This document shows positions 1 to 8,523 of a DNA stretch of 64,000 nt, piece by piece. A model generated the notes under the pieces. The model made no database searches. It was not told the origin of the DNA and saw only the letters and a program-made list of their open reading frames with translations. The position numbers and the translations under genes are program-made. The stretch comes from Sporosarcina globispora (lineage in GTDB: Bacteria; Bacillota; Bacilli; Bacillales; Cytobacillaceae), in the NCBI RefSeq assembly GCF_001274725.1, contig NZ_LGUF01000007.1:71061-135060 (forward strand), in the 5' to 3' direction. Within the stretch, counting starts at the first letter, position 1. The number at the start of each line of letters is the position of its first letter.

Positions 1-91
1 TTCTTTCAACATACTCAATTTGATGCTCCTCCAGCCATGCTCGGGCTTTCCGGCAGGAACCGCAGCTTGATGATAAGAATAAATTCACCAT
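1..91 (-). CDS. Spx/MgsR-family (ArsC-like) regulator, N-terminal 30 codons only
   Basis: The gene runs off the left edge, so only about 30 codons are seen. The protein begins [19 protein letters not shown], with the CxxC redox pair at residues 10 and 13 and the [10 protein letters not shown] helix typical of Spx and its paralog MgsR. These proteins bind the RNA polymerase alpha subunit under disulfide or heat stress. A good ribosome binding site (AAGGAG) lies 7 bases before the ATG at 91. Spx and MgsR cannot be told apart from this fragment. Confidence 0.8.
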   Translation of the reverse strand, partial: MVNLFLSSSCGSCRKARAWLEEHQIEYVER

Positions 92-194
92 TTTATAACA
101 CTCCTTCATCAGTTATATCAGATAAATTAAAAATGTAATAAATTTATTTACAGTTAACATTCAAAAACAAAGAGTTATTTTCCTAATCGGGTAT

Positions 195-217
195 ACTGTA
201 ATCATAATCGTTACAGT
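195..217. promoter_or_regulatory. Inverted repeat upstream of the MocR-type regulator gene
   Basis: ACTGTAA (195-201) and TTACAGT (211-217) form a perfect 7-bp inverted repeat with a 9-base spacer. A further TTACAGTTAA copy lies at 148-157, matching 211-220. The position upstream of a GntR/aminotransferase regulator suggests an autoregulatory operator, but no binding consensus is claimed. Confidence 0.4.
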
Positions 218-336
218 TAATTTAGTCAAGATGAACTTTTAGATTCGAATAATATTTATAAAATATTACACCCTAATAGTAAAAATGGAGTGGTAACCTT
301 ATTAAATCCTCCGCATCCTGTATTTTAGAGAAAGAC

Positions 337-345
337 TGGTATAAT
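337..345 (+). promoter_or_regulatory. Extended -10 promoter element
   Basis: TGGTATAAT is an extended -10 (TGn plus TATAAT). No good -35 is seen at 17 bases upstream. Transcription would start near 352, only about 8 bases before the ATG at 360, which fits the absence of a ribosome binding site there. Confidence 0.45.
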
Positions 346-359
346 AATTCTAAAGTTTC

Positions 360-1811
360 ATGTCGAAAAGGATGTTTCAATTGGATTGGAAACCTGATAG
401 AAAATCGAAAACACCTATTTATAAGCAGCTCGCCATGTTTATAGAAAACGGAATAGCAGATGGCACCTTCCCCCCTGACAAACCGCTGCCCTCAGAAAGA
501 GGATTGGCAAAAAAGTTCTATATCAATCGAAGTACGGTTGTTGCGGCGTATGATGAGCTGGAATCAAACGGGATCGTTGAACGAAATCGAGGAAGCGGTA
601 CGATGGTCAGCAAAGATATCTGGGGAATGGCAAAAAGGCGAATTCCGAGCTGGAGCAGGTATATCGAAGCAGGCTCCTTTTTGCCCAACTTGCCAGTCAC
701 ACAAAGGATCCATAAAGAACTCGCAGAAACTAAGCTGATCAACATGGCCAGCGGGGAGCTCTCTCAGGACCTCTTTCCTTTGACTTCGCTAAGAGAGATC
801 TCTTCCAACCGCTCTTTTATCGGGACACTAGGCTACGATCACCCTCAAGGTAATGAAATCCTGAGAAAAACACTGGCTGACCATGTTAGAAAGTTTCGGG
901 ACATCGAGAGCAGCGCTTCTTCCATACTTATTACATCCGGTGCGCAGCAGGCCCTGCACCTTGTCGTCCAATGCCTATTAAAGCCCGGGGAATCTGTTGC
1001 CATCGAGGATCCATCCTATCACTACAGCCTTCCAATCTTTAAATCAGCCGGAGTTAAGACTTATTATCTAAAAACAGGCAATGATGGTGTGAATCCTGAT
1101 GATATTATAGCTTTGTATAAAAAACATCGAATTAAGATGATCTTTCTAAATCCCATTTTCCAGAACCCTACAGGGACATTGCTGCCTGAAAACAAACGCA
1201 GAAAAATCCTTGAACTGTCTTCTGAATATGGAATTCCGGTTGTGGAAGATGATCCATACAGCCTAACGTCCTTTACCGGCGAAAAGATGAAGACCCTCAA
1301 ATCTCTAGATCGCAATGGCAATGTATTGTATATCAGCTCTCTTACCAAAATTGTCGCTTCCGGCCTCAGAATCGGCTGGATCATCGGCCCCAGATCAGTA
1401 ATTGAGCGGTTATCAGATGCCAAGCAGCAGGTGGATTTCGGCCACGGAAGCTATTCGCAATGGATCGCGAATGATTTTATTGAATCCGCAGACTTTGAGT
1501 CACATTTAAATTCTCTGACCAAGCAATTGGAGCAGCGAAGGAACCAAATCGTTTCAAGCCTGGATCATTTCTTGAAAGACCAAGTGGAATTCAGCACTCC
1601 GCAAGGCGGTATCCACCTTTGGTGCAGGATCAAAAAAGAGCACAATGAGAATTACCTGCTCGAAGAATCCATCAAACGAGGTGTCATCTATGTCCCCGGA
1701 ACAACCATGGGATCTGAGAAAGGCTTCGTAAGGTTTACCTTTGGCAGGGAAAAAGAAGAAAACATCCATGAGGGGATTAAGCGGTTTGCTGATGCTCTGA
1801 GGTCGATATAA
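360..1811 (+). CDS. MocR-family regulator: GntR winged helix fused to class I aminotransferase-like domain
   Basis: 483 residues, the usual length for MocR proteins such as PdxR and GabR. Residues about 18-82 form a GntR winged helix (PLPSERGLA, then NRSTVVAAYDEL). Residues about 130-480 form a fold type I PLP domain with the NPTG loop near 269-272, EDDPY near 296-300 and the expected PLP lysine K330 in SSLTKIVASGLR. Such proteins use bound PLP to sense cofactor or amino-acid status; the target genes cannot be told from the neighbours. The ATG at 360 has no clear Shine-Dalgarno. An ATG at 372 follows AAAAGG too closely to be better. Confidence 0.85.
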   Translation: MSKRMFQLDWKPDRKSKTPIYKQLAMFIENGIADGTFPPDKPLPSERGLAKKFYINRSTVVAAYDELESNGIVERNRGSGTMVSKDIWGMAKRRIPSWSRYIEAGSFLPNLPVTQRIHKELAETKLINMASGELSQDLFPLTSLREISSNRSFIGTLGYDHPQGNEILRKTLADHVRKFRDIESSASSILITSGAQQALHLVVQCLLKPGESVAIEDPSYHYSLPIFKSAGVKTYYLKTGNDGVNPDDIIALYKKHRIKMIFLNPIFQNPTGTLLPENKRRKILELSSEYGIPVVEDDPYSLTSFTGEKMKTLKSLDRNGNVLYISSLTKIVASGLRIGWIIGPRSVIERLSDAKQQVDFGHGSYSQWIANDFIESADFESHLNSLTKQLEQRRNQIVSSLDHFLKDQVEFSTPQGGIHLWCRIKKEHNENYLLEESIKRGVIYVPGTTMGSEKGFVRFTFGREKEENIHEGIKRFADALRSI

Positions 1812-1845
1812 AAGACAAAACGCTTGGTATGCGTTTTGTCTTTTA
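1811..1845 (+). terminator. Rho-independent terminator
   Basis: AAAGACAAAACGC pairs perfectly with GCGTTTTGTCTTT around a 7-base loop, followed by T-rich sequence, directly after the MocR-type gene. Confidence 0.85.
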
Positions 1846-1895
1846 TTTTCTTTTTTAAACACAAGATTATTACAAAAGAAACTTGGCTAACAGCA

Positions 1896-2342
1896 TTATT
1901 TAGTTGTACTTAATTCATAATGATAGAATTGCTCATCACGCTTGAACCCAATTTTTTCATAGAGCCTTTGGGCATTGAAATTGTCATGTGCTGTGCTAAG
2001 GCTGATGCTGACCGCCCCTGTTTCAGCAGCAAGCTCTTTCGCCTTTTCAATAAGCATTTCCCCTATTCCATGCTTCCTTGCTTGTGCATCCACATACAAG
2101 TCATTCAAGATCCAAGCCCTTTTCATCGATATAGAAGAAAATGTTGGGTAAAGCTGAGTGAATCCAAGATACGTCCCTTCATTTCTTGCCACAAATATGA
2201 CAGAATCCTTATTCTCTAAGCGCTCTTTTATGTATTCACCTGCTGCTTGCAAATTCGATCCTTGTTTATAAAACACCCGATATAAATTAAACAAAGCTGA
2301 AACTCCTATTAAATCGTTCATTGAAGCTTGATAGATTTCCAT
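1896..2342 (-). CDS. GNAT family N-acetyltransferase
   Basis: 148 residues from the ATG at 2342. AAGGTGG lies 8 bases upstream of it, whereas the GTG at 2354 and ATG at 2348 are too close to that site. The acetyl-CoA loop is visible as QARKHGIGEMLIEKA, followed by LYEKIGFKRD near the C-terminus, the standard GNAT layout. The substrate is unknown. It is a single-gene unit between the MocR terminator and an ABC permease gene. Confidence 0.8.
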   Translation of the reverse strand: MEIYQASMNDLIGVSALFNLYRVFYKQGSNLQAAGEYIKERLENKDSVIFVARNEGTYLGFTQLYPTFSSISMKRAWILNDLYVDAQARKHGIGEMLIEKAKELAAETGAVSISLSTAHDNFNAQRLYEKIGFKRDEQFYHYELSTTK

Positions 2343-2413
2343 TATCATAACCACCTTAAAAATTTTAGTTAAGTAATTATATTAATATTAACAAAAGTTT
2401 GTAAACTCCTATT

Positions 2414-2440
2414 AAAAAATGCCCCAAATCTCTTAGGGCA
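2414..2440 (-). terminator. Terminator after the ABC-2 permease gene
   Basis: On the minus strand TGCCC and GGGCA pair around a 10-11-base loop and are followed by six T residues. Confidence 0.7.
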
Positions 2441-2461
2441 CCCAAATTATTAATGTTTTTC

Positions 2462-3202
2462 TTACTTCCCGCTCCACCGAAAAAATCGGGTTGCAAGCAT
2501 AGCAGACAAAATCGCAATCCCAATTAGAAGAGCAGCCTCAAAGCCGTATTCCGTGATAGGAGCTTCGGTCCATGTCCCCCTCAGCAATTGAATCACATAA
2601 TAAAGCGGAAGGACTTTGGCTGCGTATTGAAGAACAGTCGGCATCATCTCAAGTGGAAATGTTGCACCCGACAGAAACAGCATCAGGTTCAGGAATAAGG
2701 AACTGATCGCCGCTGCAGATTGTGTGTTTTTTGCTAAGGATGTCAGGAATAAAGCAAACGGGAAAAAGGCCAGGATGCTGATTAGCAGCGAGAGCAGCGT
2801 ACTTCCTATATAAGTCGGCAGGGTTAAGTCATAAAGAAGCATGCCAAAGACCATGAGCAGCACAGCAGATATGGCAAAGATGACGGTGCCTTGAAAGGTA
2901 TGGGCAGCGAGGATTTTCCAAGGCTGGAGAGGAGTTGACTGATATCTTCTCAATACACCTGTTTCCCGGTGATTGGTTAAGACGGTTCCCAGTGTGAAGA
3001 AGGAAGTGGTCACGATGTTGACGCCAATCCATGAAGGAACAAAGTATTCCGCAAAAGCCTTTTGGCTCATGTTATCGCCAACAAACATTGAACCAAAAAG
3101 CCAAATCATCACAACCAGGAATAGGAACGTCCAAAACACGCTCAGACGATCTCTAAAGAACATCTTCGTTTCAAGACTGGCAAGCTTTACGATTGCGTTC
3201 AT
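2462..3202 (-). CDS. ABC-2 type transporter permease
   Basis: 246 residues with about six hydrophobic segments and the ABC-2 signature region (TNHRETGVLRRYQSTPL, then SGATFPLEMMP). The ATG overlaps the stop of the upstream chimeric ORF (TGATG), so the two are translationally coupled. In related Bacillus operons such a permease follows a LytTR regulator and an ABC ATPase. Here both have collapsed into a 57-codon remnant, so the permease has no adjacent ATPase. It may be non-functional or may borrow an ATPase. Confidence 0.85.
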   Translation of the reverse strand: MNAIVKLASLETKMFFRDRLSVFWTFLFLVVMIWLFGSMFVGDNMSQKAFAEYFVPSWIGVNIVTTSFFTLGTVLTNHRETGVLRRYQSTPLQPWKILAAHTFQGTVIFAISAVLLMVFGMLLYDLTLPTYIGSTLLSLLISILAFFPFALFLTSLAKNTQSAAAISSLFLNLMLFLSGATFPLEMMPTVLQYAAKVLPLYYVIQLLRGTWTEAPITEYGFEAALLIGIAILSAMLATRFFRWSGK

Positions 3203-3372
3203 CCAATTTTCTCCTTTTCTAGGTACTGGACAAATAAGTCATCGAGGGAACCCTTCATCCCCACCGGTTTATCAGAATATCCAAGTCTGTCATAGCGAAC
3301 CTTGATTTCTTTGCAATGGATTGTCACCGAGGTTTCTTCGTTACGCGGGTCGATGTCGAGCAAGATTTTCAT
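3199..3372 (-). pseudogene. In-frame chimeric remnant: LytTR-regulator N-terminus joined to ABC-ATPase C-terminus
   Basis: A 57-codon ORF with a strong AAGGAGG site before the ATG at 3372. The first ~23 residues (MKILLDIDPRNEETSVTIHC) look like the start of LytTR-type regulators that precede ABC-2 operons. The last ~15 residues (GSLDDLFVQYLEKE) look like the end of an ABC ATPase. The stop overlaps the permease ATG. I infer that one deletion removed most of both genes in frame. The family assignment of each half is by eye and moderately secure; the ORF itself, its ribosome binding site and its coupling are seen directly. Confidence 0.6.
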
Positions 3373-3463
3373 GAAGGGCGCTCCTCCTTTCCATCAGCTT
3401 TATAAATTTAGTATAGATGGCTAATTTCCAATTGTCACCAGCATAAAGGCTACACGCAGGATG

Positions 3464-3497
3464 AGGACGGTAAGTTGCAGTAATTTACGTACGTCCT
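3464..3497. promoter_or_regulatory. Imperfect palindrome upstream of the chimeric ORF
   Basis: AGGACG plus GTAA on the left mirror TTAC and CGTCCT on the right, with a short bulge. It lies about 90 bases upstream of the chimeric ORF start and could be an operator or a hairpin. Nothing else is recognised in 3373-3504. Confidence 0.3.
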
Positions 3498-3504
3498 GCA
3501 GGCA

Positions 3505-3540
3505 TAAAAAAGCCTAAATCACTAAGGATCCAGGCTTCTA
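3505..3540 (-). terminator. Terminator after yfmQ
   Basis: On the minus strand AAGCCT pairs with AGGCTT, followed by a T-run. Confidence 0.65.
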
Positions 3541-3552
3541 TTTTTTCCTATA

Positions 3553-3990
3553 TTATATGGCCTTTATTGCCAGTGAACTGCTTTGAAGGCTATCAGAAAT
3601 GAGGCTGTATGCGATGACTTTTTTCCTGCGCTGTTTGACCACATCAATCCGGTCCTTATAACTAAATATGAACAGTCTGTCATCTCTGTCTAGAAACTCG
3701 ATAACTATAGGTGTTCCGCAATTCTCCGGCTGTAAAAAAAGCTGTTCGTTCCCAGGATGGATATAATGTTTCTTAATAAATATTCCTTCATTAAACTGAT
3801 TGATAATCTGAATTTTCTCCTTATCTTCCAGCCTATTATCACCAATTGTGACTGTAACCTCTTTCTCATCAAGCTTGGAATGAGTTTCAAATTTCCGGAT
3901 CAGCCAATTAACCGTGCCAGTCGGCATACAGGTCAGCACGATTTTCAGCAGACTAACGAGAATAATAGGTACCAATACTGCCCATGTCAT
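3553..3990 (-). CDS. yfmQ: YfmQ-family protein
   Basis: 145 residues. One N-terminal hydrophobic segment (about 4-22) is followed by a soluble domain. The start MTWAVL, the CMPTGTVNWL segment and the overall length match my memory of Bacillus YfmQ, a membrane-anchored protein of unknown function. It is probably co-transcribed with the small membrane protein gene upstream (22-base gap). Confidence 0.65.
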   Translation of the reverse strand: MTWAVLVPIILVSLLKIVLTCMPTGTVNWLIRKFETHSKLDEKEVTVTIGDNRLEDKEKIQIINQFNEGIFIKKHYIHPGNEQLFLQPENCGTPIVIEFLDRDDRLFIFSYKDRIDVVKQRRKKVIAYSLISDSLQSSSLAIKAI

Positions 3991-4012
3991 CTTTCTTCAT
4001 CTCCATCTGTAT

Positions 4013-4204
4013 TTAAATCCGCCAAATATAAACTCCGAGAGAAGCTAATCCGATAAAAATAATAACCACATATATTAAGGTTAAATTGGTTGTGTTCCGT
4101 TTTACAGAACTTCCATAGTTCTCATCAGCCTTGCCTGTCAGCAGCAAAGTCGAAACCACAGCAAAAATTAAGATGATAACAACCAGCCCAAGCATTATTC
4201 CCAT
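4013..4204 (-). CDS. Small two-helix membrane protein
   Basis: 63 residues from the ATG at 4204, which has AAGAGG 8 bases upstream; the GTG at 4213 lies inside that site. Two transmembrane segments flank a polar KADENYGSSVKRNTTNLT stretch. This resembles short Bacillus membrane proteins sometimes labelled BshB3, a possible contributor to bacillithiol synthesis; that label is uncertain. It probably forms an operon with yfmQ. Confidence 0.65.
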   Translation of the reverse strand: MGIMLGLVVIILIFAVVSTLLLTGKADENYGSSVKRNTTNLTLIYVVIIFIGLASLGVYIWRI

Positions 4205-4476
4205 GCTGCGCACCTCTTCTTTTACATTTTGAAAAACTTTTATAACTAAATAATAACGTAAACAAACCGATATTTAACCATCCAATTCAATATAAAATTA
4301 GCCATCCACTTTCACCAAATAAAAATGCCGCTCCCAGCTTATAATAGGTACGGCATACTATTCTTGAATTCTACTTATCAGGCATAGAAAGGGCGCTGAA
4401 CCATTTTCTTCTTGCTGGTGAAATCCGGAAAAATTATGTTATTATTATCAAAGACTATTTATAAGCGGAGATAAAA

Positions 4477-4929
4477 ATGAGGAAAATAATCAGATTGATC
4501 ATGGGGATAAGCTTTCTTTTTTACCTATGCACATTAACGGGTTTACTCTTTTTTATGTCGAGAGGATTTTGGGCAGACATACCGTTAATGGAATATATGA
4601 AGCTTTCCTCCAATTTTGTGCCCTTTAAGACAATTAATGGGTATTTAATGGCTATTTCAAATAGAAGCATGAATTTAATCATTCCTATAAAAAACCTTGC
4701 CGGCAATGTGGCAGCATTTTTGCCAATGGGAATTTTTCTTCCTTATTTTTTTAGAAGGCTAGAGAGACTTAAATCATTTGCAATTACTATGACTGTCATG
4801 ATCCTTTGTGTGGAGGTTCTACAACTAGTCACAAGAAGAGGAAGTATGGATATTGATGACTTTATTCTTAATATCATTGGAGCGTTACTAGGGTTTGGAT
4901 TATGGAAAGTGTTGGCTTCCCAGAAGTAA
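4477..4929 (+). CDS. VanZ-family membrane protein
   Basis: 150 residues with four predicted membrane helices. The N-terminal FVPFKTI motif and the NLAGNVAAFLPMGIFLPYF segment are the VanZ hallmarks, and RRGSMDIDDFILNIIGALLGF closes the domain. VanZ in the Tn1546 resistance cluster gives low-level teicoplanin resistance; most chromosomal homologs are uncharacterised. It is a single gene ending in a bidirectional terminator. Confidence 0.85.
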   Translation: MRKIIRLIMGISFLFYLCTLTGLLFFMSRGFWADIPLMEYMKLSSNFVPFKTINGYLMAISNRSMNLIIPIKNLAGNVAAFLPMGIFLPYFFRRLERLKSFAITMTVMILCVEVLQLVTRRGSMDIDDFILNIIGALLGFGLWKVLASQK

Positions 4930-4950
4930 GAGATAAAGCAGCAAATATTT

Positions 4951-4983
4951 AAGAAAATGCCTGTCTAGACACAGGCATTTTCT
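4951..4983. terminator. Bidirectional terminator
   Basis: AAAATGCCTGT and ACAGGCATTTT form a perfect stem between the convergent vanZ-like gene and serine hydrolase gene. Confidence 0.85.
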
Positions 4984-4984
4984 A

Positions 4985-6439
4985 TTACCTTGACTTTTTA
5001 AAGGCTGATATAATCAGCTGCAGTCCATTTATCGCTAGTAAAATTACTGACAAAACCGTCAAAAGAGCGATATCAGGCGCAAAAACGGAAATGGAATTCC
5101 AAGGGGAAGCAGTACTATATGTGAGAAGAGGAACTAGCGCTGCTGACAGTACAATAAAAAGCAGCCCTAAAAATAGTCCCGCTCCCTTTTTTAGAGACTT
5201 CTGGGCTCTGAATCTTTTCCATAAATAGATTGAAAGCATAATTAGCAGCAAAATACATCCCAGCATAAGGCATTGTATGGCCAGACTATGATCAGGAACT
5301 TGTTCAGGCTCATCGCCATTTAAAAGATTAATAATATTATTCTTCAGATAGTAAAGCCCATCTTCCTCTAAAATATGATTTTTATTAGTCAGAATCACGC
5401 CGCCCCAGCCAGTTTCTGGAATATAAAAGACTTCTGCATGCGAATCAGGGGTGGAACCAGAATGCCAGATGATTTCTTTGGGAGTATCCGGGTTTGATAT
5501 GCGTATTCCTAAACCGTAATAGCGATCCTCTCCTGTTTGGACCTGTGGTGTCATATATAAATCCAATGCTTTGTCACTGATAAAATGATCTGGCCCTTTC
5601 CCGCTCAATAATTTTACTAATTGGACCATATCTGCAGAACTGGCCGTAATGTATCCGTATGGTGCCCCAGCATTATCATAGGCTACAGAACTTTTCACCG
5701 GCACTCCAAACCACGATTGATAGCCGCTGAGGTACCCTTTCTTATAAGCCCCCTCTTTATTGGCTGCAGCATTTTTCATTCCTAAAGGTTCAAAGATCTC
5801 CTTTTGCATATACTCCGCATATGACATTCCTGTTAGTTCTTCAATCAGAGCACCCAAAATTAAAAAATTGGCATTGCTGTATTGATGTTTCTCACCAGGC
5901 CCGGCAGTTAGATCAACTTCTGACAATATCTTGACTTGATTCTTAATAGCATTACTGCCTGCTAACTCTTTATCAGATAGTGCCAGCCCATCATAAGTAC
6001 TAAACCCGCTTGTTTGCGACAGCAATTGCTCCACTGTTATTTCGGCAGCTTTCCCATTTTTCAGTGTGAACCAGGGTAGGTATTCTTGAACGCTATCATC
6101 CAGGCGGATGGTTCCATTATCAGCTAATTTCATAATAGCAATTCCAGTTAATGATTTACTTATGGAGCCAATCGTAAAAGGAGTTTGTCCTGTAACCTTC
6201 TCCTCTGATTCTCCAGTAACGCCCCATGATTTTGAAAAAAACAGCTCATTGTTATGAACGATGGCAACTGATGCTCCTGGGACTTGATATTCCTCAAGGT
6301 AATCCTCAATACCCTTCTCAATTTTTGCTTCGGTGTCTCCCTCAGCTGAAGCCGGAGCTTCAAGTGAAGTAATAGTAATTGAAGTGAGCAAGAAAAGAAC
6401 CATTATGATCTTTAATAAATTGGACGGCAGGAATGTCAT
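4985..6439 (-). CDS. Serine hydrolase of the class C beta-lactamase / penicillin-binding-protein-like family, membrane anchored
   Basis: 484 residues. An N-terminal signal segment (about 8-32) is followed by the catalytic domain with S92-I-S-K95, Y187-S-N189 and H326-S-G328, the three class C motifs. The C-terminus adds three hydrophobic helices (about 388-408, 417-440, 455-478). Such proteins act outside the cell on D-amino-acid peptides or esters; beta-lactam resistance should not be assumed. AGGGAG lies 7 bases before the ATG at 6439. Confidence 0.85.
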   Translation of the reverse strand: MTFLPSNLLKIIMVLFLLTSITITSLEAPASAEGDTEAKIEKGIEDYLEEYQVPGASVAIVHNNELFFSKSWGVTGESEEKVTGQTPFTIGSISKSLTGIAIMKLADNGTIRLDDSVQEYLPWFTLKNGKAAEITVEQLLSQTSGFSTYDGLALSDKELAGSNAIKNQVKILSEVDLTAGPGEKHQYSNANFLILGALIEELTGMSYAEYMQKEIFEPLGMKNAAANKEGAYKKGYLSGYQSWFGVPVKSSVAYDNAGAPYGYITASSADMVQLVKLLSGKGPDHFISDKALDLYMTPQVQTGEDRYYGLGIRISNPDTPKEIIWHSGSTPDSHAEVFYIPETGWGGVILTNKNHILEEDGLYYLKNNIINLLNGDEPEQVPDHSLAIQCLMLGCILLLIMLSIYLWKRFRAQKSLKKGAGLFLGLLFIVLSAALVPLLTYSTASPWNSISVFAPDIALLTVLSVILLAINGLQLIISAFKKSR

Positions 6440-6752
6440 ATGATTACTCCCTCTAAAAATGTTGATTTATCAACGGTTTGACCTATTATTGGGGTGCTAA
6501 AAGATATCTATCAACAAGTTCACTTTCTTGATTTCATCTTACCTGTATTTTGAAATTGCTAAAATGAGCCTAAGCTTTATTTTCAAATAAGACTTGAGAT
6601 GTAGCAGATGATCGGACTCTTTCTATCAAGATGGAGAATTTAGAAAAAGATAATACATAATAAGGGAGGGTACGCAGGGGTAGGGAGGCAAACAAATAAA
6701 GATGACTGCAGCGCTCAGGCTTTCTTTACATCTTTGAAATGGAGGTCCTCCT

Positions 6753-6828
6753 ATGTTTTGGTTATGATGATTTTTGGAAATTCATGCAAGGTACGGAAAA
6801 AGAATATACGGAAGCGAAAACTCAATAA
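6753..6828 (+). pseudogene. Possible frameshifted tiny ORF
   Basis: A strong GGAGGT site precedes ATG TTT TGG TTA TGA at 6753. In another frame the sequence continues as FGYDDFWKFMQGTEKEYT and stops at 6826-6828. The simplest reading is a ~25-residue gene broken by a frameshift, but no family is recognised. The rest of 6440-6977 has no other supported gene. Confidence 0.25.
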
Positions 6829-6829
6829 G

Positions 6830-6869
6830 ATCAAATGAGCTCAAAGCATAAGCTTTGAGCTCATTTGAT
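6830..6869. terminator. Long perfect hairpin
   Basis: An 18-bp perfect stem (ATCAAATGAGCTCAAAGC and its complement) with a 4-base loop, right after the possible broken ORF. It lacks a strong T-run, so it may be a terminator remnant or another structural element. Confidence 0.5.
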
Positions 6870-6977
6870 TTACATCAGGTCTGCTGGTTATACCAGGATA
6901 TCTGGGTACACGCACAGATTAGAGGTATATGCATACTTTATCTGAGAAATTCATTTTCCCAGAAGGACTGAGCAGTA

Positions 6978-7589
6978 ATGGTTAAATACTTGGATTACAC
7001 CTCTCCGTCTTTAAATTACTTTTTTGATGTGAACAAAAGCAATCTGATGAAAAAAGATAACCGCAATTTTATAAATGTATTGGGTATTCAGCAATTAAAC
7101 ACGCTTGAAGATGTCTCGCTTCTGGATATCTATCTAAGTAAAAGCAATGTAGTAGAGCCCCATTATCACCAAAATGCTGCTGAATTGGTTTATTGTATTT
7201 CCGGTGCTGCAACGGTTTCATTACTTAATCCATTTACAAAACAAATCCAGAATTATTACATTACTCCTGGGCAGGTAGCCAATGTCCCGCAAGGCTGGTG
7301 GCATTATGAGGTTGCGAATACGGACAACACTCATCTGCTGGCTATCTTTAACGCACCGACGCCTGAGGTCATCCTGGGATCTGACATTCTCAAATTAACA
7401 CCTTCAAATATAATGGCGCACACTTATTGTATGGATGAAAAGCAATGGAAAAAGACAATAGCACCTGTCCAGCCTTCAACCTTTATCGGCCCGACAAAAG
7501 ACTGCAGCAGAAATGCTTATATCCCGCAGCCAAATCAACAATATCAATACACACAGCAATATTCCCCTCAACAAATGTATTATTATTGA
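6978..7589 (+). CDS. Cupin-domain protein with Gln/Tyr-rich tail
   Basis: 203 residues. The single cupin has H62-x-H64-x4-E69 in motif 1 and H109 in the GWWHYEV motif 2, so a bound metal is likely. Residues about 180-203 are rich in Gln, Tyr and Pro (QQYQYTQQYSPQQMYYY), a composition common in spore-coat proteins, which suggests but does not prove a surface role. AGAAGGA precedes the ATG. It is a single-gene unit with its own terminator. Confidence 0.7.
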   Translation: MVKYLDYTSPSLNYFFDVNKSNLMKKDNRNFINVLGIQQLNTLEDVSLLDIYLSKSNVVEPHYHQNAAELVYCISGAATVSLLNPFTKQIQNYYITPGQVANVPQGWWHYEVANTDNTHLLAIFNAPTPEVILGSDILKLTPSNIMAHTYCMDEKQWKKTIAPVQPSTFIGPTKDCSRNAYIPQPNQQYQYTQQYSPQQMYYY

Positions 7590-7596
7590 GATTTAA

Positions 7597-7624
7597 CAGG
7601 CATGGATTTTTTCCATGCCTTTCC
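7597..7624. terminator. Terminator between convergent genes
   Basis: AGGCATGG and CCATGCCT form the stem, followed by a short T-rich run. Confidence 0.75.
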
Positions 7625-7636
7625 TCTAAGGTTTTC

Positions 7637-8344
7637 TTAGCATATACAAGTCTTCCGCTTAACCCCGACCCGGCCCTTAGATTCCACCTTCTCAATATAT
7701 TCCTTGGCCAAAGGTACTTTACAGGCTGTGTTCCCGACATCTACATGCACCTTCCCGATATGTTCTGCAACGATCTTCGCTTCCTCATTCAGCTCCGGGA
7801 CATAAGAGCCCACGGAGATGACAAAGCCGTTCATCACATACCTTACTCGGTTTTTTTCTTCATGAATGGTATTTTTAACTTTAGTCAATAATGCTCTTAT
7901 TTCACTGACATCCACCTTATCATTAGGTGTGATCGATACATAATTAGAATAAGTACTCCAGCCGCAGACAGAAACCATTTCATCCTCCGATTCGATCCAC
8001 TCCCGGGCCAATTCAAGGGCATAATCACTTTCCGCTGCCACCTGGGCAACTGTATATTCTGCAGGCATGTACCAATAAGCCTTTTCAGCCCAGTCCTGTA
8101 AAGTCTCTTTTGTCATTAGCTTCGGATTGACAGATAGCCCTGCCAAGTACATTGCATCATGATTGTTTGATTCATATAATTTCAATGCCAGCTCATGATC
8201 CTTCTTTACATGCTTCACCAGCTTTTTCAAATCTCCAACCTTCACGCCAAAAAAAGGCTCCTTCGCCCCGTGATTCATATAGATCCTCTTCGTCTGATCA
8301 GAACCAAGCTCCTCAAGCTTTTGCATGATTTCTTCGTAAGTCAT
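7637..8344 (-). CDS. DNA alkylation repair protein, AlkD-like HEAT-repeat family
   Basis: 235 residues from the ATG at 8344 (AAAGGGTG just upstream; the TTG at 8365 lies before the site). The N-terminal MTYEEIMQKLEELGSDQ and the GVKVGDLKKL segment are typical of the AlkC/AlkD-like family, which removes bulky alkylated bases with a helical-repeat glycosylase fold. The tail ends in TCIC, which is unusual but may be neutral. The interval 8366-8523 holds no supported gene. Confidence 0.8.
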   Translation of the reverse strand: MTYEEIMQKLEELGSDQTKRIYMNHGAKEPFFGVKVGDLKKLVKHVKKDHELALKLYESNNHDAMYLAGLSVNPKLMTKETLQDWAEKAYWYMPAEYTVAQVAAESDYALELAREWIESEDEMVSVCGWSTYSNYVSITPNDKVDVSEIRALLTKVKNTIHEEKNRVRYVMNGFVISVGSYVPELNEEAKIVAEHIGKVHVDVGNTACKVPLAKEYIEKVESKGRVGVKRKTCIC

Positions 8345-8523
8345 CTCTTTCACCCTTTCACCCAATAGCCACCTGCCTTTACATTATCGGCCTTGATCAT
8401 TTACTTTAAGCCAAAATTTGAATGATTCTTCGATTAACTGAATGTCACTGCTGCTGCCGAAGCAAGCAAAAAGGGACACCACATTCTTATTATAAGTTCT
8501 CCTTCATGAGCATTCCGCCTTCT

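Noticed and set aside
221..328. Open frame ending NGVVTLLNPPHPVF before the MocR-type gene
   Set aside because: It has no start codon and no ribosome binding site; it lies in a regulatory-looking AT-rich region.
1064..1423. 119-codon minus-strand ORF
   Set aside because: It is an antisense shadow of the aminotransferase domain of the MocR-type gene, which has clear motifs.
4326..4357. ATGCCG/CGGCAT hairpin in the gap before vanZ
   Set aside because: Six base pairs with a 20-base loop and no T-run; too weak to call a terminator.
8366..8523. Short minus-strand frame (CFGSSSDIQLIEESFKFWLK)
   Set aside because: Only a GTG start with no properly spaced ribosome binding site, no recognised family; possibly a fragment but not supportable.
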